Assembly (NCBI GenBank): GCA_010094025.1
Contig: ML991772.1
Coordinates: 434,001 to 498,000 of the forward strand
Source: Viridothelium virens
Lineage: Eukaryota; Ascomycota; Dothideomycetes; Trypetheliales; Trypetheliaceae
Direction: 5' to 3'
DNA: 64,000 nucleotides
Below the pieces are notes generated by a model that saw nothing but the letters and a program-made list of their open reading frames with translations, was not told where the DNA came from and did no database searches. Positions within the stretch are counted from its first letter, which is position 1, and each line of letters begins with the position of its first letter. Positions 34,465 through 46,136 of the stretch are shown piece by piece. Position numbers and translations under genes: made by a program.

Positions 34465-36194
34465 TACTTCCCGTCTCTAACTGAGGTGAGAAAAGTGATG
34501 GGTGAAATCGTCCTGCCGACGGATTTGTGTTTTCATTTGAGCGCATTTGAAGGGCAGCGTGGCATATTGATCTTGATCTAGAGCATGTGTCACGTATTTT
34601 AGAGCTTTCAATGATCGTTGGAGCGATTCTACGATACCATTTTGTACGATATTGACAGTTAGCTTCTGGGCAGCCGTTGGTGTCTTTGGCGTATCTGCGC
34701 CTTGTCAATTCAAGTGTATAACCTTCAGGCTTCCAGGCTGTATTAGAGACGTGGAAATGCCTCTATGCTCTGATAATAGCCTGTTTGTCTTCTCGATATA
34801 CTTGGTATCCATTGATAAATCATCCAATGATTGGGGAGCGTTGAACAAATATTGTGGGCTCGATGCTAACTGGCGGTGCGAACTTAGACCAGCGAAGTGC
34901 GGAAAGTCAAGCGACCATCCTGAGAGCGCCTCGTCGGCCCCCAAATACTCTGGTAGGGCAACCAGATACCTGTTATCGCCATGCCGGGCCATCCATTGTG
35001 GACAATATCCCGAGAATAGGAAGTTTAGTACTGGCAATTCGAGAAATAGTTGGATCTCAGCGGAGCTCCTGATGGTGACTCTTCCTTCTCTTTATCGAAC
35101 AGCGGCAATGGAGGTCCGAGGTGGTAAGTGGTACCGAGGCATTGGGGCTACATTGCATTAGAAACAACCAATTTACTTCTCAATGAGGCTCGGCTCGTGA
35201 ACTGTAATCATGGCGCTATGCTGCGATAAGCGACTTGATGACTGATCGTATAGTAGAGGGATTCTCTGCAGGCTCTGGGGAGACCCTGGAAGATCTCGTC
35301 TGATATCTCAACTGCGATCCACAAAATCTGCGACGCTATCAAAAGCATGGCCCAAATATCTTGATACCAGCCTTGTTTTGTTTGGTGTTTCGAGGCATGA
35401 TAGTCAGGAACCGGGGCAAATCTAAGATCGCCTGCAAGGATGTCAAGCCACAGTCTGCTCGTCATCAGCACCAGCCGGGGGAGCCTTTGAGTTGGAGCAC
35501 AAAGACTCCGAAGTCTGTTTGCAGCCGAAATGTTGGTGCAGGAGAAGGGGCTAAGTCAGCGTCTCACACGCCGCAGAAGGCGTCAGCTCGGTTCCATTGA
35601 GGCTGTCCGCGGATGTGTGTTATATGAGCAGCTGGATTCCTGGGTTGTCGCGAGGCAGAAGTACAAACTTGATTTTCTCTTCTCGCCGCTTACCGGTTTC
35701 TTCGACGAGGCAAGGCTTTGCGGTAGGCTATCCGTGCTTGTGGCCCACTCTTTCGTCAAGCCGTTCCCGCCGTTTCCTTCCGAACTCCCGATACGGAAGT
35801 CCGATATCTGTTGATATCCTGTGAATTTTCTGCTCTACCTTACACATGCTAAGTGAGGACCCGCAGCGAAAATTTCCCTGCTGTTGTTCGCTTCACCTTC
35901 CCGGCGCCCTCTGGCTATCGGAGTGCTCCGAGCCAATTGGCAAGGGCTGCCTGGGATTGACACCTGCCTTGCGGGCCATTCCTTGCTCAGAAGCATGCCA
36001 CCATCATCACATCACTCATGCTCCCACTCACCGCGCGATCTTTATATAATCGCTGACGGCTTTCATGATTAGCTCCACGCCCGTCCCTTCTCCCACGAAG
36101 GGTCAAGTATACTACAACGGTAGGCAAACGGCGTTGGAAAGTTTCCTTTCCTCTCGGAACGGAAACCACCGAGACATCCAAGTCTCAATACTCC
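34465..36194. other. Intergenic region, no gene recognised
   Basis: A 1.7-kb spacer between two plus-strand genes. The longest frame is 34652–35161 (plus, 169 codons), with a minus frame (34705–35037) inside it; neither shows a domain or intron borders. The right end (about 35,850–36,190) is CT-rich and fits the promoter and leader of the arrestin gene. Confidence 0.45.
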
Positions 36195-38278
36195 ATGCCA
36201 GCACCCAAAATCCTAAGCGCCCAGGGCGCCGGGAAAGCCGATCTCGACATCATGTACGCGGAATCTAGCCACTTTATCACCCGAAGCCAAAAAACTGACA
36301 TTAGCACTGCAGTCCTGACTCAGAGTTCGTTGTGTTCCATGGCAATGAGCACGAGGCCGGCGAAGTCGAGCTCTATGGAAAGGTGATCCTTAATACACCG
36401 GAATCTTTGAATTTCAAGACAATCAAGGTCTCCCTGGAAGGTAGAAGAAAAATCTCGTATGATTTCCTACTGAACAAACACGACTGAAATTAAAATTGAC
36501 TGACTGACATGTTAGATGGTCAATCAACACTGTCACAGGGGCCGATATCACTGATAAGAAGACATTTTATGTTGAAGAGAAACCCTTAACCTTGGGGCCG
36601 TCGTCCTCTGGGACGCACAAACTCCACCGCGGTCAACATGCCTTCCCTTTCAAGTTCTCCCTTACTGGGGCCATGCCTGAAAGCATCGAGGGCATGGACA
36701 ATTCCTGGATTGTGTACACACTGCAGGCGAGAATTGAAAGGGGAGTTTTATTTGCGAAAGATTTGATAGCCAGTCGACACATACGTCTTGTGAGGACATT
36801 AGGACAAGATGAGCTTGAGACGGTTCAAAGTAGGGTAAGATACTGGGACGTCGCTGCGCTCAGATCGGAAAGCTGACTCGTGTGGATTATAGTCAAATCA
36901 GGACATCTGGACAAACAAGATCAGCTATAACATAAGCCTTCCAAGCGATGCATACATCTTCGGGACTTCAATCACGGCAGATGTGGAGTTGACACCTATC
37001 AGGAAAGGACTCCGTATGGGGAAGATTGAATTGCAACTCCTCGAGAGGAGTACACTCAGAATATTTGCCAATGAAATGATATCATCTGGCCAGGAGCCTG
37101 TACACATGAATGTACATGAGATGGAAGTCGCGAAAGTCCAAATGGATTTTCCGGAGGACTCCCTAATATCAATACCTAACCCAGATCCAAATGCGCTCAT
37201 GGATGAAATGTACAAATTTCCGCTGCACTTGCCATTGCCACGATCTTTGAAACGGTGCCGGCAAAATGTCAGAGATCCGAGGATCAAGATCGAACACATC
37301 TGGAGGTTGAGGGTTAACCTGCATAATCCTGAAGGTCACATTTCGCAACTGGTCTGCAAGATTCCAATCAAGCTATTCATATCTCCAAATCTTCCTATCA
37401 ACGCTGATCAAGATGTTTGCCCCGGCCCGAACCAGGCATCGGAAGCTTTCATTAATCAGCAAGAGACGACTCTGGTTGCGCCGCCTGAATATGGCGCACA
37501 TCGCTTGGATCAACTGTACAATGACATTGACCCAAGCGGTTACAGAACGCCGCATCCTGGAGCAATGTCCGGGAGTGGTGGAAATACGCCTCCCTTGGGT
37601 CGTAGTCGTTCGGACTCCACTGAAAACGTCACATCGCTTATGCATCCTATTGACGACAATACTGATGGCGGGAATCATGGAAGTGGAGGTGGGGTCTCAG
37701 CGAGCGCCATCCATTCACGGCTCAGCAACCTGCAAGAACAGGGCTCTGTACGCTGGGCTCGTTCACAAACTCACCATTTTTCGCCCCATACCCCAGCGGC
37801 ATTGGGCCCAGGAGCGGATTATTTCACTCAGTCGGGGGGCCGAAATAGCAGGCATTCTCCTTCACCCAGCCAAACGGTATCACCGAGACCGTCCGACGAG
37901 AATGCGAATGAAACTGGAGATTCTACTGACCCAATGATGTCGAACCTTTCTAGGGTTCCTTCGTATAACACTGCTGTCCACACTCCACGTCCAGAGAATC
38001 CAGTTGACACTAGCCTACCTACGTACGAGGTGGCGACAAGTCGTCCGCCGACACCTGACCTGCAGCGTCCAGGCCAAGCGCACTTCAGAGGTGGTCACGG
38101 CAGTGGAAGCAATCTTCAGGAAATGACGCTGGTCAATGATGAATCCGAGATCAATGCTGGTGTGACCTCACGGACAAACTTACCAGACAATCGTGTGCCG
38201 CCACCGGCACATCATCAGCCAGGCACCGACGGAGACGATGAAGAAGCCCGGTTAAGACTTTTGAGGGCAGCTAATTGA
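36195..38278 (+). CDS. Alpha-arrestin (ART/CreD-like ubiquitin-ligase adaptor)
   Basis: Four exons with three short introns: 36254–36312, 36459–36515 and 36835–36892 (57–59 nt each). About 635 residues. The arrestin N domain starts at FVVFHGNEHEAGEVELYGKV and includes FPFKFSLTGAMPESIEGMDN. The arrestin C domain opens with WTNKISYNISLPSDAYIFG and continues through ITADVELTPIRKGLRMGKI. The tail is Ser/Pro-rich and carries a PPEY motif (in VAPPEYGAH) and an LPTY motif (in SLPTYEV). These are the kind of PY motifs bound by the WW domains of Rsp5/HulA HECT ubiquitin ligases, so the protein probably directs ubiquitination of plasma-membrane transporters. It belongs to the same broad family as Aspergillus CreD, but orthology cannot be settled by eye. 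It lies 1.7 kb downstream of creC on the same strand. Confidence 0.9.
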
Positions 38279-39157
38279 TGAATCTGGAAAGTGCATGACT
38301 ATGTTTAAATTGGGCGTCTTTGGAATGGATTTGATTTGAGATACACCGCAGTGGCTATCGATGCATTCTAACCTTTCGGAAAGGGCGTTACAAAAGAGGT
38401 TGAAGTCTCAGAAGATTATTCAGTTAGCAAAAAGGCACACAGTACTACCTTATGTTGGTCGTTTCGGAGCAGCGTGGAGTTGTAGGGACAGTTGATGCTG
38501 CGTGGCATTTGGAACGGCGCTGTTGTCCTCTTGGCTCATCTCCTCTTTTCTGAACAGTGATGTGCATTATGCTTACTAGAGCCCCACAATTAAAGACCTC
38601 TCGTATCATTCTAAAGCTTTATGAGTTACTCCGAATTGATGTTGGCCGCGATCAGATGCTCTATGACAGCGCTAAGGATATGGCACTAGCTGAGTGGCCA
38701 CTGTAGCAATATGATCGACGGTCCAAACAGTGCGTCCATCGGATGAGGCTCGATGACTCTGCATAATGGGTGAACGAACTAATGATCAATACATGTACTA
38801 CCAGAAAGGTACATTGCCAGGAATTTTGGTGTGGTGGTGTGTATTGGCTAGAAACGGGAGAATGAACGGACTTGAACTTGAATCGTTTAGGGCGGCGCGG
38901 GGCTTTATCTTGTGGCTTGATAGACAGCGGAAGGACGTCATAGCTTCGGTCTAGATTGTCATGCCTGTGTCGATCCCCATTCGAATTATTTTGCATCATC
39001 TATCCACCATAACCTGCTGGCCACCTTATTAGACCTCCACCTCCTACTCGAATGATCTAGATCTTAACGTTATTCCTGCTGATACGATTAGAGTCCTGAA
39101 GACTATTCAACCTTCTTTTTCATTTATAACCTTTGTTTTCATTCCTTTCGCGCAAAG
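38279..39157. other. Intergenic region
   Basis: 3' flank of the arrestin gene and promoter of the Slm1-type gene. A minus frame at 38661–38999 has no domain and no support. Nothing else seen. Confidence 0.5.
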
Positions 39158-40813
39158 ATGGCAACGGCGGACCTCCCTTCGCGGCAGGGAACCCTGAAAA
39201 GCACAACAACAATGAGAAGCAATGATGACGATGATGCAATCCCGGACGAAGACGCAAGTGAGGTCAGCTAAACCCCGACAAATTCCTGTGTCCGACCTTC
39301 ATACGTCTTGCTAGAACCTCCTACTTACTTCGAGATAGGTAACCAAACTTTTCAACGAGAGATTGCAAGCCTGGAAGCACGCGTGTGGGTACTTAGAGGA
39401 CTATATACAAGCTCAAGAGAAAATGCAGAATGCGCATGGGAAGGAATACGAGAAAGTTGTAAAGGTTAGGATTCATTCAGCTTGTCAAAATGATCGCGCC
39501 CTAACCCTGAGAATGCAGACTGTATCAAATCCTCTGAAGGAGAGTCACCATTTCGACCAAAACGTTGGTGGTGTAGCGGAGCTTTTTGAAAACCTTCGTG
39601 CTAATACGCAGGTACGAATTGATGAATCTACAGGAGAAGCGCCAACACTGATGACGTTTTTAAGGCCGTATCGAATTCACATCATGAGACAGCAAAGATA
39701 TTGAAGGGTTCTGTGCTTCCAATATTCACAAGATTACATGCAGAAATCAAGAACAAGAATAAGGAACTCACTAAAGGTGCTGGCAAGAGCAGCAAAGCCG
39801 TCGACAAAGCCCGAACGGTAACACAGAAGCATATTGAGTTACTAGGCCAGAACACGGCGTCGTTTGATTCCACTGGAGGAAAGACCGATGCTGCAAATGA
39901 TCCATATATCCTCCAGCGCGGTATCTATCACAGACTGAACAAGCAAATCCAAGAAGAGAATAACAACAAGAGAGACATGCTCTCGGTTCAGTCCGCCTTT
40001 TCATCCTTCGAAGCCCACGTCCTCAATACTATTCAACAAGGCCTTGTGCAACTTGTTCAAGTCCTCAATCAACAATCGGACAACCAAAAGACACTGTACA
40101 CTGACACTCTCACCACCGCCCAGCAGATCGCCCCCGACTTCGAATGGAACGGCTTCGTCCAACGCAACAACAACATCCTCATCGACCCCAACGCCCCAGA
40201 CCGCAACGTCCGATCCATCTCCTTCCCCAATCAAGACCACAAAGCCACGCAGCCCATGATCGCCGGGAGCCTCGAGCGCAAAGGCAAGATGCTCAAGAAA
40301 TACGAGACGGGCTACTACGTCGTGTCGCAATCCAAATTCCTGCACGAGTTCAAAACCGACGACGACTTCCAGCGCGACCCCGTCCCGGAAAATTCGCTCT
40401 ATCTCCCGGACTGCGCCGTCGGCGCCCTTGACGGCACCAAGTTCAACGTCAAGGGCAAGGACGTCAGCAAGGGCAAGCTCGGCAATAACTTCTCCATGAA
40501 TCACGAGCTGCAGTTCAAGGCGCACACCGCGGCGGATGCTGCGAAGTGGTGGGAGATCATCAGGCGCTGTGCGGGGCAGCTGACGGAGGAGAGGCCCGAT
40601 GTTAGCGAGCCTAATTCGCCGGTGGATGGGGGGAAGAGGGTCGGGTCGGGCCTGAGCCAGGTGGAGCAACCGTCTCGGACGGGGACGATGGAGACGCAGG
40701 CGAGTGCGGGTGCGACTGGGGAGTCTATGGAGGCGAGGGAGGCGAGGGAGGCTGCAGAGGATAGGCAAGCGGCGGTGTCTGGTGCTGGTACGAATGCGGG
40801 GCAGCAGGTCTGA
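39158..40813 (+). CDS. Slm1/Slm2-type PH-domain protein, TORC2 and PI(4,5)P2 effector
   Basis: Four exons: 39158–39262, 39339–39464, 39519–39611 and 39665–40813. The joins are supported by the continuous family sequence LFENLRANTQ then AVSNSHHETAKILKGSVLP. The N-terminal half is a predicted F-BAR-like coiled domain (EIKNKNKELTKGAGKSSKAV, TQKHIELLGQNTASFDSTGG). The PH domain follows at roughly residues 290–405, from GSLERKGKMLKKYETGYYVV to AADAAKWWEIIRRC. The tail is Glu/Ala/Ser-rich. Yeast Slm proteins sit at eisosomes, bind PI(4,5)P2 and carry Ypk kinases to TORC2. Total about 490 residues, shorter than yeast Slm1. Third positions are C-rich from about 40,050 and G-rich from about 40,560. 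Confidence 0.87.
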
Positions 40814-41306
40814 GTCTGGGTTCGAAGTGGGTTCAATTGCCAATTGAGCGCTTGAGTCGGTTGGATGTTTGGGGGACCTAACGTCGTATGGCATGCGTTA
40901 CGAGCGGCTCCGTCGAATTGTGATCTTACTCCGTTTTTGCTAATTGTGTAGTCTGATATTTTGTACGAGCTTGAAGCATGTATTCTTCTTAAGAGAAGAC
41001 GGTGATCACATCTGCTGTGAATCTCTACATTGGGTGATAGACTGTCTTGTTCCGTCAACCCCTGCAGAAGGATCCTGTACAATCCCTGGTTGATATTCTA
41101 GGCAACGCAATTCTTCAAACACTCGTTGGTCAATTGACTGCTGCGCCGCGGTGCTACTTCGAAGATCAATCAGGCAGCAGATTTATGCTACACAATAGCG
41201 AGCTACACCAAAGATCCCCTCATTCTATTTATTATTAGGGAATACCCGCCCCTCTTTTCCTTCAGCTGCTCCACCATCTTGTTCTGACTCCGTCACTGCT
41301 ACAAAG
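40814..41306. other. Intergenic region
   Basis: Short spacer containing the 3' flank of the Slm1-type gene and the promoter of the DUF4419 gene. Nothing else seen. Confidence 0.5.
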
Positions 41307-42716
41307 ATGAAGAACTGTTTCGGAAGGATTTTCAAGCGCTCTGGCGATGTAAAGCACAATGGCGTTGCCAACGAGAAGCCGCAGTCCAAAGATGGCCAGG
41401 GAAGCTTGAGCTCTAGCTCGAGCATGGAAACCTCACGGGGAGATGGCATTAGTGTTCCAAAATCAGATGAAAATATACCACACGTTACAAGCATCAGCGT
41501 CCCAAAATCACATGAAAATATCCCGCATATTACAATTCACCCAGCTAAACATGCAGCTACAAAATGGTACCAAAAAGGTGTCTCAACTGCGGACGAACTA
41601 TTCCATGGTGCGGCGCCTGAGAAGCATCCTGAGAGCCAGAAAATACTTCAGGGAACGTTTCAAGGATTCGATTTTGACCAGAACACCATTTGCGCGTCCA
41701 CGAATGGTTTAGTCCGCAGTGCCATCTACGCTTACGGGAGGCACTATCATCTCACACTACGACCTGATGACGTTTGGTTTGCAATCCTGACCCAAGTTGG
41801 CTTCTACATCAACAAGCACGCCGAAGAGCTGCGAAATCATTTCGTGGAACACGAAGGAAAGAAAAAGCTTGTAGTCGAACGCTATGGTACCATCGAGACT
41901 GTCGATATCGGAGAAATGTCTGTTGAGATGTCGAATCTCATCCAAGCCAACGTCAAGGATCCTGATCTGCAGAAATGGATTATGCCAAATTTTAGCACGA
42001 CAAAAGAAGAGGACATTGTGGTCGCATCAGTACTAATGATGGGCGCAATGCAGAAATATTTTGCGTACTTTTATGCATGCTGTTGTGGAATTCCATCAGT
42101 AACACTGCTGGGCACAAGGGAGGACTGGCTTGAGATGTTCTGCAGACTTAAAAAGCTTAAGGAGCTTGGAGAAGAGCCGACAGAATTTTACGCCGTCTTG
42201 AAACCAATTCTGTCGTTTTTTGTGCGTTCTTTCGATGAACCAGACAGTCCTCAGGTCATCGACTTCTGGCAGAAAATTGCAGAAGAGGACGGCGGAAGTG
42301 GAAACACTTACCTGTCCGGCTGGATCACTGCCTTTTGCTTCTGGGACGCTGATGGCAACCGTATGATGAGAAACCTGAATCAAACAGAAGACATCAGTAT
42401 GATTCAAGTCGATGACACTCTCAACTTCGACTTAGATATTGCACTCAAAGGGAGGATCGACACTGACGTCGTGCCAGCGGGTTTCGCAGTGGTGCCAGCA
42501 ACGGTCAACGATAATGGGGAGGAATACAAGACCAAGTTGATCGCAGGCTCCATAGGGATCCAGGTGACGAGTAGTGGACAGAAATTGGATGAAGGGCCCA
42601 TCTATAGCCACCAGCAAGGTCAGCAGAGAAAGCCGACAGGTATTCCAGGTTTAGATTCTCTACAGCCTGTGACCGGATGGTGGATGTACAAATTGAAGCC
42701 GGAGCTTCAGGAGTAG
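41307..42716 (+). CDS. DUF4419 family protein
   Basis: A single uninterrupted exon of 469 codons. From about residue 85 it matches the DUF4419 fold by its block order: GLVRSAIYAYGRHYHLTLRP, DDVWFAILTQVGFYIN, HAEELRNHFV, a middle region with FSTTKEEDIVVASVLMMGAM and LLGTREDWLEM, then GNTYLSGWITAFCFWD and near the end GWWMYKLKPEL. The biochemical role of the family is unknown. The N-terminus is lysine- and serine-rich and holds an 18-residue tandem duplication (about residues 48–83: ISVPKSDENIPHVT then ISVPKSHENIPHIT). No signal peptide or membrane segment. Codon use is mixed, without the 3' C-then-G switch seen in neighbours. Confidence 0.88.
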   Translation: MKNCFGRIFKRSGDVKHNGVANEKPQSKDGQGSLSSSSSMETSRGDGISVPKSDENIPHVTSISVPKSHENIPHITIHPAKHAATKWYQKGVSTADELFHGAAPEKHPESQKILQGTFQGFDFDQNTICASTNGLVRSAIYAYGRHYHLTLRPDDVWFAILTQVGFYINKHAEELRNHFVEHEGKKKLVVERYGTIETVDIGEMSVEMSNLIQANVKDPDLQKWIMPNFSTTKEEDIVVASVLMMGAMQKYFAYFYACCCGIPSVTLLGTREDWLEMFCRLKKLKELGEEPTEFYAVLKPILSFFVRSFDEPDSPQVIDFWQKIAEEDGGSGNTYLSGWITAFCFWDADGNRMMRNLNQTEDISMIQVDDTLNFDLDIALKGRIDTDVVPAGFAVVPATVNDNGEEYKTKLIAGSIGIQVTSSGQKLDEGPIYSHQQGQQRKPTGIPGLDSLQPVTGWWMYKLKPELQE

Positions 42717-43613
42717 GGATTGGACGGTGTCCAGCTACACAAGTAGAAATTTCGAGGTTATTCTATTCATCGTAATAGCAACGAGATATGCAATAAGTGA
42801 CGTTGACGGACTATACCGGCGTCCGAGATGCCTGACTTCGGGTTGAGATCTGTTGGGGCCCTCCTTGGATTGGAGGAAGTCAGATTGGGATACCATGATA
42901 TCTTTTGCTGCTTCTCATCCAATAGAATACTGAATTCTTTATTCAATCTTGTATGAATTTGTTGAGGGAATGCTGAAGTCCACTGAGGTCAGAGTGTCGA
43001 CCACGCGTAAGAACATCGGTACGTCTTATTTGGGATTGGAATATCCGAGACGAGATGATTTCCCGTGCAAGTTGATTGGCGGATCCTATTGTAGTCGGTA
43101 TTTAGCCAATGCTGTGGCAAATTTGACTCGATGGTGGACGCGAAAGATTACTGGAAATTGCCCGGATGAAATTGCGGTGGAAGACTATTGGTCTCAATAG
43201 AGCCAGCTGTGAGGTAGAGAAGTTCATGTAGGTATATAGCATGGCACAGTGGCACAATAGATGTCGGAGATGGGAGTTGGAACTCTTAGCGCTATCGATA
43301 CGGTAAGCGCAAGTTCGCGTGAGGTTGGCGGCAACTGCCCGCCGGGGTGCATGTTTACCGCCGCTGAAGAGCAAAACAATCAACTTCTTTCGCCGACCTC
43401 AACGCTTCCAACCGGTCCGGGCCAAAGCCTTCGCGGGTTACCGACGCGATACCCTCCACTTCAAAGAGATACGTGACCTCGGTTTCACTCAATTGGTCAT
43501 CCATCGTTTTGGCGTGATCTCGATCTCCAACTCAAATAGTGCTACCCGCGAATGAGGACCACCCTACAAAGCTATCAGAACCTCTGAAGTGACGGTCAAA
43601 GCTAATTCTTGCC
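42717..43613. other. Intergenic region
   Basis: 3' flank of the DUF4419 gene and promoter of the CDK1 gene. A plus frame at 42949–43200 (83 codons) has no recognisable domain. Nothing else seen. Confidence 0.45.
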
Positions 43614-44745
43614 ATGGAGAACTATCAGAAATTGGAGAAGATTGGCGAAGGTATTTACAAGCCGATTTCTCATTTCATTTTGGACTTCGTACCATCAGAC
43701 GCGAATTCAACATTTTAACTCTACGCGTGACCAGGTACCTACGGAGTGGTCTACAAGGCTAAAGATCTCACGACTAAGGACCATCGGATCGTCGCTCTGA
43801 AGAAAATACGTCTCGAAGCCGAAGATGAAGGCGTACCCTCCACAGCTATCCGCGAAATCTCGCTTCTTAAGGAAATGAATGACCCCGCTATCGTGCGCCT
43901 GTTGAATATCGTGCACGCCGACGGCCACAAGCTTTACCTAGTCTTCGAATATCTCGACCTCGATCTCAAGAAATACATGGAGGCCCTTCCAGTATCACAA
44001 GGTGGGCGCGGTAAAGCCTTGCCAGAAGGCGCGGGCGCGGCATTGGCGACTCTGGGCATGGGTCCTCTGATTGTCAAGAAATTCTTGAGTCAGTTGATTT
44101 CTGGTACCAGGTACTGTCACGCTCACAGAGTGCTCCATCGCGATCTGAAGCCTCAAAATCTGTTGATCGACAAAGAGGGGAACTTGAAACTAGCGGATTT
44201 CGGTTTGGCCAGGGCTTTTGGTGTTCCCCTTAGGACATACACTCATGAGGTTTGTTTTTGACTCTTCAATGCTAGGAAATGTCAGATTCAATGAGCTGAT
44301 TATCTTATAGGTCGTCACTCTTTGGTATCGCTCCCCTGAGATCCTCCTAGGTAGCCGTCAATATTCCACCGGCGTAGACATGTGGTCCGTTGGCTGCATT
44401 TTTGCCGAAATGTGCACTCGAAAACCTCTCTTCCCCGGTGATTCGGAAATCGACGAGATTTTCAAAATTTTCCGCATTCTGGGTACACCCTCAGAGCAGG
44501 AGTGGCCTGGTGTGACTTCTTTGCCTGATTTCAAACCCTCTTTCCCGAAATGGCAACGGAGTGACCTTGGATCTAATGTCTCCAGTCTTGATGAGGAAGG
44601 GCTTGACCTGCTAGATGCATTGCTCGTGTATGATCCAGCAGGTCGAATCAGCGCCAAGCAGGCGCTCATGCACCCTTACTTCATCGACGAGCCTGTACCA
44701 CAACAGCCGCACAGTCGAACAATGGTGAGGAATGGATTTCATTAA
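43614..44745 (+). CDS. cdk1: Cyclin-dependent kinase 1 (Cdc2/Cdc28/NimX)
   Basis: Three exons, 43614–43650, 43735–44249 and 44311–44745. All kinase landmarks are present: the Gly-rich loop GEGTYGVV rebuilt across the first splice, ATP Lys in VALKKIRLE, the PSTAIRE cyclin-binding helix, catalytic loop [11 protein letters not shown] in [11 protein letters not shown], activation-loop Thr in [14 protein letters not shown], and [13 protein letters not shown]. An insert after YMEALPV (Gly/Ala-rich, about 30 residues) is usual for mould CDK1. The kinase drives G1/S and G2/M transitions. The 3' end is uncertain: the frame ends at [10 protein letters not shown], but a donor GTGAGG after SRTM and an acceptor at 44776 could give another tail. 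Confidence 0.95.
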
Positions 44746-44950
44746 CAATGGTCATGAAATTTTTTTGGTAACAGGCCAACATTGGTAACGAGCAATTCAT
44801 TTGTTGGCTTGGAGGGTCTTTGGGAATTGGTGTTCCGGTACGGCGAAGAGGGAAGTTGTAACAATGAGAGTCTCTATCAAGTCGCATCTCAAATGGCTTG
44901 CTTCGGTTTCGTCAAGTTTCCATACCACAACTTGTGTTAAATCATCATCA

Positions 44951-46136
44951 TTAGTCCTGAAATAACAATCCGGCAGCATGTTCCACATTCCCTTCTGTTA
45001 CATTCAACGCAGCCACAGCCTGTGGTCTGGAAAACCCCAAATCCTGCAACTGCCGCACCTTCTCATTCCCAAACGGCGACTCCGCCACCGGCCCAAACGC
45101 CCCCGGCGGCGTCAACGGCCACCCTCTCCCTGCTGCCCCCCCTGGTCTCTCCACCCCTCTCCCCGCCTCCACCATCCCCGCCGGAATCTCCGCCGTCACC
45201 GCCTCCCTCACCGTCCTCGCCCACTCCCACGGCGCCGCCCTCTGCCCCGGCATCGCATTAAAGTACTCCCAGCCCATCACGCCTCCAAAGCGGGGATAGC
45301 GCGCCCTCAGCACCCTCACCACATCCGCCAGGCCCTCATGCTCAACGTACCCCGCGCCATTCTCCGCGTTCGTCACCACGCCCAGCACAACCTTCTCGGC
45401 CGGCCACCCCGCCGCCACGATCGCATCGTAGGTGTCCGGCTTGCTCGCGTCTGCCCAGCCGCAGTAGAACTGCGTGTTGTACCATGCGATCTCGTGGCCT
45501 GCCAGCCGGTGCAGCTCGAAGTAGGAGAAGCCGGAGAGGTGCGGCAGGGAGGGGAGTAGGGCGGTGGCGACAGGGGCGAGGGTGATCAGGAAGGTGGGCC
45601 CGAAGTCGCTGCGTAGACGGTGGATCAGTCGGAGGGGGCAGCTGAGGGGGACGGCTTCTTCGATGTCGAGATCTAGCCCGGAGAGGGAGTAGCGCGTGAT
45701 GAGGCGTTTGAGTGGGAGGTAATAGGCTTCGAACTGATTTTAACATGGGCGACGGGTTAATTTGGTGAGATTAGAGTAAGGATTGGAGGGGAAGGAGGAG
45801 GAGAGTGGGCCGTACGCTGGCGTCGTCTCCGGCGAGACGCTCATAGCTGCCCTTGGCGGCGCCGCCGAGCATGCCGAGTACGCCAATGCCGGCGCCTTGG
45901 AGCCATCGGACCTCGCCCCAGAGCTGTTTGTATTTTGGATGTTCGGGAGGGTCGTCATTCAAGTGGATGTTGCCTGGTCCTTCGTTCAGATGTATCGCGG
46001 CCACTATGACATGTGTGATCCCGGTGGAGTTCGTGAGAAGAGGTAAAAGAGAGATCTCGTTGCCATATTCATCGTGACGGGCCTGCGCGTAAGTAATAAC
46101 TCTCCCTGAATTGAGGGAGGGGAATGCAGGTGGCAT
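44951..46136 (-). CDS. GH18 hydrolase fused to a C-terminal UBA domain
   Basis: Two exons from the ATG at 46136, with the intron at roughly 45,747–45,808 (donor GTACGG, acceptor AATCAG). The N-terminus RVITYAQARHDEYGNEI starts a TIM barrel with no signal peptide. The GH18 catalytic signature is present as SGLDLDIEEAV (D-x-D-x-E, the final Glu being the acid/base). Later barrel blocks are ISLLPLLTNSTGITHVIVA, EIAWYNTQFYCGWAD and GGVMGWEYFNAMPG. After a Pro/Gly-rich linker the last ~40 residues form a ubiquitin-associated domain (VRQLQDLGFSRPQAVAALNV, then the third helix). GH18 enzymes cleave chitin or N-glycan cores. With no secretion signal and a ubiquitin-binding tail, a cytosolic role is likely, perhaps on misfolded glycoproteins (inference). 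Confidence 0.85.

Noticed and set aside
40001-40894. 297-codon minus-strand frame
   Set aside because: Antisense shadow of the PH-domain exon of the Slm1-type gene.
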